Positions 27,161-35,939 of a stretch of DNA of 64,000 bases are shown in pieces. The DNA is taken from positions 5,084,001 through 5,148,000 of the forward strand of contig OZ245043.1 of assembly GCA_965224285.1 (NCBI GenBank), read 5' to 3'. Position numbers and translations under genes: made by a program. Source of the DNA: JAJCYK01 sp965224285 (GTDB taxonomy: Bacteria; Bacteroidota; Bacteroidia; Cytophagales; Cyclobacteriaceae). The notes beneath the pieces were generated by a model, which did no database searches, was not told the DNA's origin, and was given only the letters and a program-made list of their open reading frames with translations. Numbering within the stretch: position 1 is the stretch's first letter; each line of letters begins with the position of its first letter.

Positions 27161-27868
27161 TCAGTTAAATAAGGTATAATTGCCATACTGGTCCATGGCG
27201 GGCACCGGATTTACCAGGGATGGCAGATCTGATTGCAGAGAATTTATCAAAGGGGATACCGTGTAGCAATCCATACCTGATGATGAATACGGACTAATCA
27301 GTGCCATCAGTTCTTCATGGTTGGTGGAGGATTCCAACCACTTGCCTTCCTGTTCAGGCGATAAAATAGCAGGCATTACCGGATTCAAGGGGGCTACAAG
27401 TTGGTTTGGGGATGTGGTGATAATGGAAAAGGTATGCACCACTTCATTGTCGTCGTCTCGATATTCATCCCATAAACCAGCCATGCAAAAAACGGAATGG
27501 CCAGTGATCACCACACGATGAGGCACCCTGCTTCTCTTTCCAATTGATTTCCATAGATAAAACCCGTCAGCAGGTACCAGACACCTTCGGGTGGTAAGAC
27601 TTTTTCGATAGCTTGGTTTTTCCTCAAGTAAATCGGAATGGGCATTGATTAATTTTCCGCTAATACTTTTATTTCGGGATAAACTCGGGGAAAGCCCCCA
27701 GTAGAAAAACGAAAGCCCTGATCTGTTTACATTGGTCACTACCGGTAGCAGCTGACTAGGGGCTGCGTTGTATCGCGGTTTGTAAGAGTCTGCAACTTCC
27801 AGGCCAAATCTTGTGGTGAGTTCGGAAGGTTCTGCACCAATACTATAGCGTTCTATCATCTCATTCAA
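27161..27868 (-). CDS. SRAP-family protein with degenerate active site
   Basis: A 235-residue homologue of YedK/HMCES, proteins that shield abasic sites in single-stranded DNA by a covalent link through Cys2. Family landmarks are retained (RYS start, RYNAAPSQLLPV, the Asn75 of LINAHSD, RRCLVPADGFYLW, MPAIL). The catalytic residues are not: the Met-Cys start is Met-Ile (residues 4-5, preceded by MNE), the Glu of the GFYEW-type motif is Leu105, and the His of the HDRMP-type motif is Asn162. It should fold and perhaps bind DNA but cannot make the thiazolidine crosslink (inference). It follows the YheT-like hydrolase by 45 bp. Confidence 0.85.
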   Translation of the reverse strand: MNEMIERYSIGAEPSELTTRFGLEVADSYKPRYNAAPSQLLPVVTNVNRSGLSFFYWGLSPSLSRNKSISGKLINAHSDLLEEKPSYRKSLTTRRCLVPADGFYLWKSIGKRSRVPHRVVITGHSVFCMAGLWDEYRDDDNEVVHTFSIITTSPNQLVAPLNPVMPAILSPEQEGKWLESSTNHEELMALISPYSSSGMDCYTVSPLINSLQSDLPSLVNPVPAMDQYGNYTLFN

Positions 27869-27913
27869 AACTAATAATACCCTGGAATAAACTAAACATT
27901 ATAGTCGCAGATA

Positions 27914-28888
27914 TTACTGATTCAGGTATTTCCAGGCAAAACTTTCAGACCAATAGATGCCCGGTGACCATGTGTGTTTAAACCCCACGTGCCCACCAAC
28001 CCTTGGGGTAATTATTTTAACCAAGTTGGAGGCACTTTCCGGAAGTTGGTAACTGCTCGCAGGTAAGAAGGGGTCATTTTGTGCATTGACGATAGCGGTA
28101 GGTACCTGAATATCGGTAATGAACCTTCCTGAACTACATTGACTATAATAATCAACAGCGCCATCAAAACCGTGCATTGGGGCGGTAAAGTGTTCATCAA
28201 AATCCAAAAGGCTATTGATCCTTTCTAGCTGCTGCAAGTTGAATTTATTAGGATAGAGCTTGGACTTTAAGACTACTTTGTTTTTCAAACTTCGCAAGAA
28301 ACGTTGGCTATATATCTTATTGAAGCCGTCAGCCAGCCTCAATGAACTAGCCTGTAGATCCAATGGGGTGGAGAAAACCAGGCCTTTGGCAATATAGTAA
28401 AGTTGCTTGCCGATCTCACCAAGATACTTAAGAGTAAGATTGCCGCCCAGGCTGAACCCCAACAAATGAATATTGTTGTATCGTTTTGTAGACCACGCAT
28501 GTTGGATTACCCGATGCAGGTCATCGGTTGCTCCACTATGATAAAACCGGAGTTGACGATTTATTTCTCCGCTGCACCCTCTGTAGTTCCAAGCTAATGT
28601 ATCCCAGTCAACTTTATTGAATTTCTTTGCCATTCCCCTGACATAACTCCGATAGGAATCGCCCTCTAGTCCATGGGAGATAACCAATAATTTAGAGCCT
28701 CCGTTTAATACCCAATCCAGATCTAGAAAATCATTATCGGGGGTGGTGATCCTTTCCCTGTCATAGGTTACCCCACTTACCCTCCTGACCATGGAGGGAA
28801 AGATGGTTTGTAAATGGCCATTATATTGAAATGCCGGAGGCCTTAAATTGGCGTAACAATCGCCATCACTACTGCCTTTAACTACCAC
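27914..28888 (-). CDS. YheT-family alpha/beta hydrolase
   Basis: A 324-residue alpha/beta-fold hydrolase of the YheT/EMB8 group. The nucleophile elbow is GFSLGGN (Ser146), the acid is expected in NAQNDPFLP and the histidine in GGHVGF near the C-terminus; the N-terminal PPAFQYNGHLQTIFPS and the SHGLEGDSYRSYVRG oxyanion segment are typical of the family. Members act as short-chain esterases or lipases; the substrate is unknown. The start is GTG. The gene is divergent from the large peptidase-like gene, with only 46 bp between, and lies upstream of the SRAP homologue in one direction. Confidence 0.88.
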   Translation of the reverse strand: MVVKGSSDGDCYANLRPPAFQYNGHLQTIFPSMVRRVSGVTYDRERITTPDNDFLDLDWVLNGGSKLLVISHGLEGDSYRSYVRGMAKKFNKVDWDTLAWNYRGCSGEINRQLRFYHSGATDDLHRVIQHAWSTKRYNNIHLLGFSLGGNLTLKYLGEIGKQLYYIAKGLVFSTPLDLQASSLRLADGFNKIYSQRFLRSLKNKVVLKSKLYPNKFNLQQLERINSLLDFDEHFTAPMHGFDGAVDYYSQCSSGRFITDIQVPTAIVNAQNDPFLPASSYQLPESASNLVKIITPRVGGHVGFKHTWSPGIYWSESFAWKYLNQ

Positions 28889-28900
28889 TAATTAGTATTT

Positions 28901-28933
28901 TTGATTAATTTTCAAAGATCGACATTTAATCAA
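28901..28933. repeat. Inverted repeat ending at a start codon
   Basis: TTGATTAA (28901-28908) and TTAATCAA (28926-28933) form an 8-bp perfect inverted repeat with a 17-base loop. The right arm ends one base before the ATG of the peptidase-like gene. It may be an operator in the short divergent promoter region, or a hairpin that masks the translation start; no U tract follows, so a terminator is unlikely. Confidence 0.45.
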
Positions 28934-28934
28934 T

Positions 28935-31775
28935 ATGTATCCAATAATCCTCAGGTCATGCTTGATTTTGTGCCTGGTAGTTGCAAAAGAAAATCTCTTC
29001 GGACAGGTTGAGTTGGGGTTGAATGCACCGAGTTTGAAATGGAAAGAAATTGAGAGCCCTCACTATCGCATTGTATTCCCTGAGTCAAGGGAAAACGATG
29101 CTCGAGTGGTGTCTGGTCTGCTTGACAAGTATATTGCGGAAGACAGCCCGGAGTGGACAAACCAGCCTTTCAAAACCCCTATAATACTGAGAACCCAATC
29201 TGCCATTTCCAACGGCTTTGTCACCTTAGCTCCTTGGCGATCTGAATTTTTTTTAAACCCTCCACAATTTCAGTTCGCAGGGATCACACCCTGGTTAGAT
29301 CTATTGACCATCCATGAATTTAGGCATATCCAGCAGATAAGTCAGGCTCGATACGGTCCTGGAGGAAAATTATTGAAGACCCTTTTTGGTCAATCTGGCT
29401 GGGCCTTTAATCAAGGAGCCATACAACCCAGATGGTTTTTGGAAGGAGATGCGGTATTCGCGGAAACTATTTACTCACAAGGAGGCCGGGGCCGAACCGC
29501 CTCATTTGAAAATCAATATCGGGCTATGCGATTAGCTGGAATGCATTATAACTATGAAAAGGCTTCGTTTTGGTCATATGTTGATTTTGTACCCAACCAT
29601 TATCACCTGGGTTATTATATGACTACACATGCCAGGCGTAAATATGGTAACCAGATATGGAAGGAGGTGTTGGACCAAAGCTATGGCAAGGTCGGTCTGT
29701 ACCGTTTTAGCAAAGCGCTAAAAAAACTAACGGGTGAAACCACAGTAACCCTTTACCAAAATGCTATGGAAGAGGTAGACAGCATATGGGATCAGCAGAA
29801 TAAAGCCATTAATTATTTACAGGGCGAATCATTGATCAATCAGCAGAAAAGGCTTTATACTAACTACCGCTACCCCTCAGTATCATCCGATCACAGCGTT
29901 ATCGCCGTGAAGTCCAGCCTTAATCAGATCAACACCATAGTAGAAATTGATGGTAAAACTGGTACCGAGCAAAAGCTCACTGAGCCAGGAATCGGATTCG
30001 GGCAACACCTAAGCGTAGCGGGGAATCTGGCAACCTGGTCGGAGCTCCGGTTCCACCCACGATGGCATGACCAAAGTTACAGTGTGATAATGGTATACGA
30101 TCTGGATCAAAGGCAAAAACGCAAGCTTACCTCAAGGAGCGCTTATTTTAGTCCGAGCTTGTCTCCTGATGCCTCTAAAATAGCGGCGGTAGAAGTCCTG
30201 GATGATGGCTCCGTGCAATTAGCGATCCTGGAGACAGCTACTGGTAATCAACTTGTAACATTCCCGGCAGACTCTCGAGAATTCTTTTCCTTTCCACGCT
30301 GGCATCCAGATGGGGATAGAATTATGGTGGCGGTAAGAGGCCCTGGAGGGAATTTCATACGCTCATTCTCTTTTAAAAATCGAGAAAGCAAGCAGTTAAT
30401 GCCACTGGTAACATATTCTATCGATCGAATAACTACTTATGATAAATTTGTCCTGTTCTCTAGCTCCAGGACTGGTGTACAAAATATATTTGCGCTTAAT
30501 CATTCCACCGGCGAGATCTTCCAATTGACAGAATCCCGATTTGGTGCTTTTGACCCAACCGTTGACCTGGATAAAAAAAAGCTGATATACAGCGAATACA
30601 CCGCAATGGGATATGAGCTCAGAGCCCTGGACCTGAATAAAGCACTTTGGCGTCAGGGTAATTTCAATAAGCTTAATGGTTCCAATTACTTTATTCCATT
30701 GCTAAAAGATACCCCCGGGGATATAACCAATACATTTAGCCCAACGGAACGAATAGCTAAGCCATTCAAATATTTCACCTCAGGTTTATTCAACATTCAT
30801 TCCTGGTTTCCATTTATTACCACGGAGGAATTTGGATTCCAAGTATTGACGAGGAATATAATGAGTACCGTGGCAGGTGGCTTACAATTCAGCTATAACA
30901 CCGATGAGAATAGCTGGAAAACATCAGCCAATATCAACTATGGAGCTTTTTTGCCACTTATAGAAATCTCGGGCACTACTGGAGAGCGACAGACGGAAAC
31001 TTTAGTCCAGACCACCGATACCTTATCCATAATAGGGTATCGGGGAAATTGGCGGGAGCACAGCATATCCGGTGGGGTCCGTATACCCTTGGACCTATCG
31101 CATGGAAATTACTTTACTAATGTCAACCTATTTACCGGGTATAGGAGGTTATCCGTGGATTATTTTGATGAGTTTACCGACAGTTTCCGAGATGAGAATT
31201 TCGGTGCCTGGGAAGCCTCAATCAATTTTAATCGGTTCCAGCAATCGGCCTTGCAAAATATATTACCCAGATGGGGGCAAAGCCTTAGCTTGCGTTATTT
31301 CAAGACCCTTGATACCCGTAACAACCCAGGTGAAAGGTTTACTTTATCCGGCTCTTTGGTATTTCCGGGAATGGTAAGGAATCACTCTATGTTCCTTACC
31401 GGATCTTACCAGCATGAAGACATTGTCGACGCTTATCGATTTGAGGATATATTCACTGATGCCAGGGGATACGGCAGTGGTCCATTTGAAAAAATATATA
31501 GGATATCAGTTAATTATACCTTTCCAATCTGGTACCCCGATCTTTCACTAGGCTCTTTGAGTTATTTCAAAAGGCTAAGGGGAAATTTATTCTATGATCA
31601 TAGCGAAGGGGAGTTATTAGATGTCACCAGTCAGTTGAGGTCAGCGGGGATAGAATTACAAGTTGATCTGAGGTTTATTAGATTGGTGGACATTGGAGCT
31701 GGGGTAAGGTTAGGATATCAAATAGATCAAGACCGGGATTTTATTGAACTGATAATTTCGAATATTCAGTTTTAG
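28935..31775 (+). CDS. Secreted peptidase-MA-like / TolB-propeller / beta-barrel protein
   Basis: A 946-residue exported protein (signal peptide about residues 1-23). Residues about 30-290 resemble the peptidase MA-like zinc metallopeptidase fold, with HEFRH at 127-131 (HExxH) and a downstream WFLEGDAVF segment (Glu170) that would supply the third zinc ligand. Residues about 300-600 contain TolB/PD40-like propeller repeats (FSPSLSPDASKIAAVE, FPRWHPDGDRIMVAVRG). The last 300 residues are strand-rich, have alternating aromatics and end in ISNIQF, as in an outer-membrane barrel. It is probably a surface or outer-membrane peptidase; activity is inferred from the motif. It is divergent from the YheT-like gene. 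Confidence 0.75.
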   Translation: MYPIILRSCLILCLVVAKENLFGQVELGLNAPSLKWKEIESPHYRIVFPESRENDARVVSGLLDKYIAEDSPEWTNQPFKTPIILRTQSAISNGFVTLAPWRSEFFLNPPQFQFAGITPWLDLLTIHEFRHIQQISQARYGPGGKLLKTLFGQSGWAFNQGAIQPRWFLEGDAVFAETIYSQGGRGRTASFENQYRAMRLAGMHYNYEKASFWSYVDFVPNHYHLGYYMTTHARRKYGNQIWKEVLDQSYGKVGLYRFSKALKKLTGETTVTLYQNAMEEVDSIWDQQNKAINYLQGESLINQQKRLYTNYRYPSVSSDHSVIAVKSSLNQINTIVEIDGKTGTEQKLTEPGIGFGQHLSVAGNLATWSELRFHPRWHDQSYSVIMVYDLDQRQKRKLTSRSAYFSPSLSPDASKIAAVEVLDDGSVQLAILETATGNQLVTFPADSREFFSFPRWHPDGDRIMVAVRGPGGNFIRSFSFKNRESKQLMPLVTYSIDRITTYDKFVLFSSSRTGVQNIFALNHSTGEIFQLTESRFGAFDPTVDLDKKKLIYSEYTAMGYELRALDLNKALWRQGNFNKLNGSNYFIPLLKDTPGDITNTFSPTERIAKPFKYFTSGLFNIHSWFPFITTEEFGFQVLTRNIMSTVAGGLQFSYNTDENSWKTSANINYGAFLPLIEISGTTGERQTETLVQTTDTLSIIGYRGNWREHSISGGVRIPLDLSHGNYFTNVNLFTGYRRLSVDYFDEFTDSFRDENFGAWEASINFNRFQQSALQNILPRWGQSLSLRYFKTLDTRNNPGERFTLSGSLVFPGMVRNHSMFLTGSYQHEDIVDAYRFEDIFTDARGYGSGPFEKIYRISVNYTFPIWYPDLSLGSLSYFKRLRGNLFYDHSEGELLDVTSQLRSAGIELQVDLRFIRLVDIGAGVRLGYQIDQDRDFIELIISNIQF

Positions 31776-31862
31776 TGAACTCAAAACCCGGCAAATAGCT
31801 TTTTATTTGTTGTTTAATGGTCGAAATAAGTCTAATTTTAAACAGGTTAAATTGTTTTGTTT

Positions 31863-33515
31863 ATGGCTGAAGTAATCAGAATGCCGAAGATGAGTGACAC
31901 CATGGAGGAGGGTGTCATAGCGGCATGGCTAGTTAAGGAAGGAGACTCCGTGAAAGCTGGTGATATTCTCGCAGAGGTAGAAACCGATAAGGCAACCATG
32001 GAATTGGAATCCTATGAGGACGGAGTATTATTGCATATCGGAGTCAAGGAACAAGAAGCGGTCCCCGTTGATGGACTGATAGCCATAATAGGAGAGGAGG
32101 GCGAAGATTATAAAAAATTACTTTCAGATGAAGGTGGTAATGGCAAGCAATCAGATTCTGAAAAAAAGGAAGATCAGGATACTGAAGATCATGATACAAA
32201 TAAAGACCAATCTTCTACCTCGGATGATGACAATGACCTTGAGATCGATACCAACGACATTGCGGCTTCCCTGGTTTTGATGCCAAAAATGAGTGATACC
32301 ATGGAAGAAGGGGTATTGGCGACATGGTTAAAGAAGGTTGGGGATGAGGTAAAATCGGGAGATATATTGGCGGAGGTTGAGACTGATAAGGCGACGATGG
32401 AATTGGAGTCCTACGAAGATGGGGTGTTGCTTTATATTGGTCCCGAAGAAGGAGAGGCGGTGCCTGTAGATGGAGTGATTGCGGTTATCGGCGAGAAAGA
32501 GGCTGATTTTGAATTGTTGCTCAAGGCCCATAAGCAAAAGAGCACTTCGGTATCCCGGGAGGATGAACCCAAATCGGAATCTGCCAAAGAGGAGGTAGCA
32601 GAATCAGATAAAACATCTTCAAAACCACCAGAAAAATCCGCTACTAAAGATCAAAGAATTAAAGCCTCACCTTTGGCCAGAAAATTAGCGGAGGAGAAAG
32701 GCTATGATCTGAGTAAGATAGAGGGATCTGCGGAAAATGGAAGGATCATAAAACGTGATGTGGAGAATTATACTCCAAAAGAAGACGACACCAAGAAGGA
32801 TACGGCCGTTAGCTTACCTCAGGTGGTGGGAGAGGAGTCTTATGAGGAAATTCCCCTGTCTCAAATGAGGAAGACTATTGCCAGGCGCTTATCTGAAAGT
32901 AAATTCACTGCTCCTCACTTCTATGTTACCATGGAAATCGACATGGATAAGGCTATTGAAGCGAGAAAAAGTATTAACGAGATTTCTCCTGTAAAAATAT
33001 CATTCAATGATTTGATACTTAAGGCCACTGCTGCGGCTTTACGACAAAATCCAGAGGTTAATATATCCTTTCAAGGTGATAGTTTGCGCAAGAACCAACA
33101 CATTCACATTGGGGTGGCAGTGGCTGTTGACGAGGGCTTATTGGTGCCGGTTATAAGATTTGCCGATAGCAAGAGCTTAGCTCACATTGCTTCTGAAGTT
33201 AAAGAACTGGCAAAAAAAGCGGTTGACAAGAAATTACAACCCTCGGAGTGGGAGGGCAATACTTTCACTATTAGTAATTTGGGCATGTTTGGCGTTGAAG
33301 AGTTTACTGCTATTATAAATCCCCCTGACTCCTGTATTCTGGCGGTAGGTGGCATAAAGGCTACTCCCGTGGTAAAGGACGGAGAGGTGGTTCCTGGGAA
33401 TGTCATGAAAGTCACATTAAGTTGCGACCACCGTGCGGTAGATGGAGCCAAGGCAGCAGCCTTTTTGAAGTCTCTAAAAGACATTCTAGAGGACCCGGTC
33501 CGGATATTAATTTAA
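31863..33515 (+). CDS. pdhC: Pyruvate dehydrogenase E2 (dihydrolipoyl acetyltransferase)
   Basis: A 550-residue E2 core subunit that transfers acetyl groups from lipoamide to CoA. It has two nearly identical lipoyl domains with ETDKATMELESYEDG motifs (lipoylated Lys43 and Lys176), acidic linkers, a peripheral subunit-binding domain (KASPLARKLAEEKGYDLSKI, about 260-295), and the catalytic domain ending in SCDHRAVDGAKAA. The ATG before AEVIRMPKMSD is used; a TTG two codons earlier is possible. pdhA, pdhB and lpd are not adjacent; hslV follows by 7 bp. It could act in a branched-chain complex, but the double PKMSDTMEEG lipoyl domain favours PDH. Confidence 0.92.
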   Translation: MAEVIRMPKMSDTMEEGVIAAWLVKEGDSVKAGDILAEVETDKATMELESYEDGVLLHIGVKEQEAVPVDGLIAIIGEEGEDYKKLLSDEGGNGKQSDSEKKEDQDTEDHDTNKDQSSTSDDDNDLEIDTNDIAASLVLMPKMSDTMEEGVLATWLKKVGDEVKSGDILAEVETDKATMELESYEDGVLLYIGPEEGEAVPVDGVIAVIGEKEADFELLLKAHKQKSTSVSREDEPKSESAKEEVAESDKTSSKPPEKSATKDQRIKASPLARKLAEEKGYDLSKIEGSAENGRIIKRDVENYTPKEDDTKKDTAVSLPQVVGEESYEEIPLSQMRKTIARRLSESKFTAPHFYVTMEIDMDKAIEARKSINEISPVKISFNDLILKATAAALRQNPEVNISFQGDSLRKNQHIHIGVAVAVDEGLLVPVIRFADSKSLAHIASEVKELAKKAVDKKLQPSEWEGNTFTISNLGMFGVEEFTAIINPPDSCILAVGGIKATPVVKDGEVVPGNVMKVTLSCDHRAVDGAKAAAFLKSLKDILEDPVRILI

Positions 33516-33522
33516 TTCCCTT

Positions 33523-34065
33523 ATGGCTAAATCCAAGTTTAGGTCAACCACCGTATTGGCAGTGCTCCACAACGGGCAGGTTGCTATTGGTGCTGACGGT
33601 CAGGCTACCATGGGCAATACCGTGGCCAAAAGCAATGTAAAGAAAATCCGCAAACTGCAGGATGGAAAGATTATAACTGGATTTGCCGGTTCCACAGCCG
33701 ACGCCTTTACTCTATTAGAACGTATAGAGGAGAAACTAAATAGTTATGGGGGGAATATGAAAAGGGCTGCTATTGAGTTGGCTAAAGATTGGCGAACTGA
33801 CCGCTACTTAAGACGGTTGGAGGCTATGTTAATCCTAGCCAGCAATAATGAACTTTTGGTAGTGTCCGGTACTGGTGATGTAATTGAGCCGGATAATCAT
33901 ATAGCCGCTATTGGATCGGGAAGTATGTTCGCCCAATCTGCGGCACTGGCGTTGGTTAAACACGCCTCACATTTGTCTGCCAGGGATATCGTAAAGGAGA
34001 GTTTAGATATTGCTGCAGACATCTGTATTTATACTAATCACAATCAAGTGATAGAAACCATTTAA
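33523..34065 (+). CDS. hslV: ATP-dependent protease subunit HslV
   Basis: A 180-residue proteasome-like peptidase of the HslUV complex. The motif TTVLAVLHNGQVAIGADGQATMGNT contains the catalytic N-terminal threonine, which lies at residue 9 here, so an eight-residue leader (MAKSKFRS) must be removed, longer than in E. coli. GSTADAFTLLERIEEKL and IGSGSMFAQSAALAL follow the family pattern. The ATPase HslU is not encoded in the neighbourhood. It lies 7 bp after pdhC and 2 bp before a glutaredoxin-type ArsC gene, so the three appear to be one operon. Confidence 0.94.
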   Translation: MAKSKFRSTTVLAVLHNGQVAIGADGQATMGNTVAKSNVKKIRKLQDGKIITGFAGSTADAFTLLERIEEKLNSYGGNMKRAAIELAKDWRTDRYLRRLEAMLILASNNELLVVSGTGDVIEPDNHIAAIGSGSMFAQSAALALVKHASHLSARDIVKESLDIAADICIYTNHNQVIETI

Positions 34066-34067
34066 TA

Positions 34068-34406
34068 GTGGAGATATATCATAATCCACGGTGTAGAAAA
34101 AGCCGGGAAACACTAAGGTTGATTCAGCAACATGGTAAAGAAGTCAAGATCATCGAGTATCTGAAAACTACTCTTGACCAGAAACAGTTAGAATCCATTA
34201 TCAAGCGATTAGGCGTTGATCCCTGTACTTTGTTACGACGACAGGAAAAGATTTATAAAGAACTGTACCGCGGCAAAGAGCTTAGTAAGGATCAATGTAT
34301 ACAAGCCATGATAGATCATCCTGTATTAATGGAAAGACCTATCGTTGTTGACCAGGACAGGGCGGTTTTAGGTCGCCCCCCTGAAAATGTATTGGAGTTA
34401 ATCTAG
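34068..34406 (+). CDS. Glutaredoxin-type ArsC family protein
   Basis: A 112-residue thioredoxin-fold protein of the ArsC/Spx/YffB group. The motif YHNPRCRKSRETL carries the active-site cysteine (CRKS), and GVDPCTLLRRQEKIYKEL and MERPIVVD with the conserved Arg and cis-Pro follow. Annotated relatives are glutathione/glutaredoxin-dependent arsenate reductases, but many have other redox roles, and nothing around it relates to arsenic; the window has a separate LMW-type ArsC in an ars operon. The start is GTG, two bases after hslV. A possible bidirectional hairpin lies just downstream. Confidence 0.85.
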   Translation: MEIYHNPRCRKSRETLRLIQQHGKEVKIIEYLKTTLDQKQLESIIKRLGVDPCTLLRRQEKIYKELYRGKELSKDQCIQAMIDHPVLMERPIVVDQDRAVLGRPPENVLELI

Positions 34407-34426
34407 CCAGAGTTACTTGTAATAGA

Positions 34427-34471
34427 GGATTGGGTACTAGAGGTTCCATCTTGGATAGTACAGACCAATCC
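34427..34471. terminator. Imperfect hairpin between convergent genes
   Basis: The arms GGATTGGGTACTA (34427-34439) and TAGTAC-AGA-CCAATCC (34456-34471) can pair over 13 bp with one three-base bulge and a 16-base loop. It lies about 20 bp after the hslV-arsC operon and also downstream of the convergent aminotransferase gene. No clear U tract follows on either side, so it may be a weak, protein-assisted or RNA-stabilising terminator rather than a classical one. Confidence 0.4.
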
Positions 34472-34657
34472 CAGAAATAAAAACATTATATTATTTTTAT
34501 TTTGGGAAAGGTCAATACAATCCCATGAAGAGTAGCAAAATCTTGAAATATTACAAAAAATATATTTTTGCTATCTTAAAAAACTCCAATCCATGTAATA
34601 TTTATGGATCAGATGGTCTAATTAGTACTAAAATCTGTCTATATACAACAGTCTAGT

Positions 34658-35854
34658 TTAAATCTTACTCGAGCAATTGTTAATGGCTTTATCAATAATC
34701 TTACACCCCTGTTGAATTTGTTCATTTTCAATAGTTAAAGGTGGCGCAATTCTCAGTGAATTGTCGCAAAAAAGGAACCAATCCGTAATAACTCCAAGCT
34801 TGATTGCCTCATCAATCACCTTTTTCAAAAAATCAAAACTTTCAAATTCAACAGCCATTAACAGTCCTGCATTTCGAATGTTCATTATTTTTTCATGCGT
34901 TAAGCATTTTCTAAAAAGTCCTGCTTTGGACTCTACATCGGCCAGTAATGAACCCTCTTGAATAACCGATGTAGTGGCCATCGCAGCTGCTGCGCTCATA
35001 GGATGCCCCCCAAAAGTGGTAATATGGCCTAAAACCGGATTATGCGTAAATGATTGCATAATTTGGGGGTAGGAAATGAACGCTCCAATTGGCATTCCCC
35101 CACCCATACCTTTAGCACAAACCACGATGTCAGGTTTGATATCGTAGTGTTCAAATGCCCAAAATTTTCCGGTTCTCCCATATCCACATTGTATTTCATC
35201 CAAAATCAATAAACATCCCACCTCATCACAACGGGCTCTAAGCGCTTTAAAATACTCCTTAGAGGCCATTCTCACTCCTGCTTCACCTTGTATCGTCTCG
35301 ACGATCACGGCCGCCGTATACCCATCAATGCGGTCGAGATCGTCGAGTTTACCATAATTGATTAACCCTATAGCTGGTATCAAAGGCCTGAAAGCTCGCT
35401 TCAATGATTCATTGCCGCAAACTGACAAGGCACCATGAGAAGATCCATGGTAAGCGTTTAAGCACGATACAATTTTTGTTTTTCCTGTATATCTCTTAGC
35501 CAGTTTAAGAGCACCTTCCACAGCCTCACTACCGGAGTTCACAAAAAACACGTTGTCCAACCCTTCCGGTAACGTCTGACAAATGGCCTGTGCCAATTGA
35601 ACCTGGGGAGCTTGTACCATCTCCCCGTATACCATTAGATGCAAATGCCTTTGCATCTGCGTTTCCAGGGCTTGGATCACTTTGGGGTGTTTATGCCCAA
35701 TATTACTTACGCCAATCCCCGATATCAGGTCGATATACTCCCGACCATCAGCTCCATACATGTAAATCCCGGATGCTCGTTCAATTTCAAGACATAACGG
35801 ATTTTTACTGGTTTGAGCCAGGAAATTCTGAAACAATTGTCTGTTAGTTAGCAT
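34658..35854 (-). CDS. Class III aminotransferase
   Basis: A 398-residue PLP-dependent aminotransferase of the ornithine/4-aminobutyrate/acetylornithine group. NSGSEAVEGALKLAKRYTGK (residues 106-125), the LILDEIQCGYGRTGKFWAFEHYDIKPDI segment and the PLP-lysine Lys248 (AKGMGGGMPIGAF) are visible. The substrate is not fixed by sequence; without arginine-pathway neighbours it is best called aspartate aminotransferase family or ornithine-aminotransferase-like. The gene is alone on its transcript; its promoter region adjoins the small secreted pair upstream. Confidence 0.9.
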   Translation of the reverse strand: MLTNRQLFQNFLAQTSKNPLCLEIERASGIYMYGADGREYIDLISGIGVSNIGHKHPKVIQALETQMQRHLHLMVYGEMVQAPQVQLAQAICQTLPEGLDNVFFVNSGSEAVEGALKLAKRYTGKTKIVSCLNAYHGSSHGALSVCGNESLKRAFRPLIPAIGLINYGKLDDLDRIDGYTAAVIVETIQGEAGVRMASKEYFKALRARCDEVGCLLILDEIQCGYGRTGKFWAFEHYDIKPDIVVCAKGMGGGMPIGAFISYPQIMQSFTHNPVLGHITTFGGHPMSAAAAMATTSVIQEGSLLADVESKAGLFRKCLTHEKIMNIRNAGLLMAVEFESFDFLKKVIDEAIKLGVITDWFLFCDNSLRIAPPLTIENEQIQQGCKIIDKAINNCSSKI

Positions 35855-35939
35855 GTAGCAAATCTAGCTACAATTGCCCAGAATAAAAGCCTTGAGTGTT
35901 TAAGTCACTATTGACACTATTGAGTGTTACGGTATAATT

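Noticed and set aside
30800..31775. Reading the C-terminus of the peptidase-like protein as a separate porin
   Set aside because: One continuous frame with no internal start or stop; best seen as a domain of the same protein.
34407..34657. Possible tRNA or small RNA between the ArsC-like and aminotransferase genes
   Set aside because: Apart from the imperfect hairpin at 34427-34471, no cloverleaf or conserved loop could be found.
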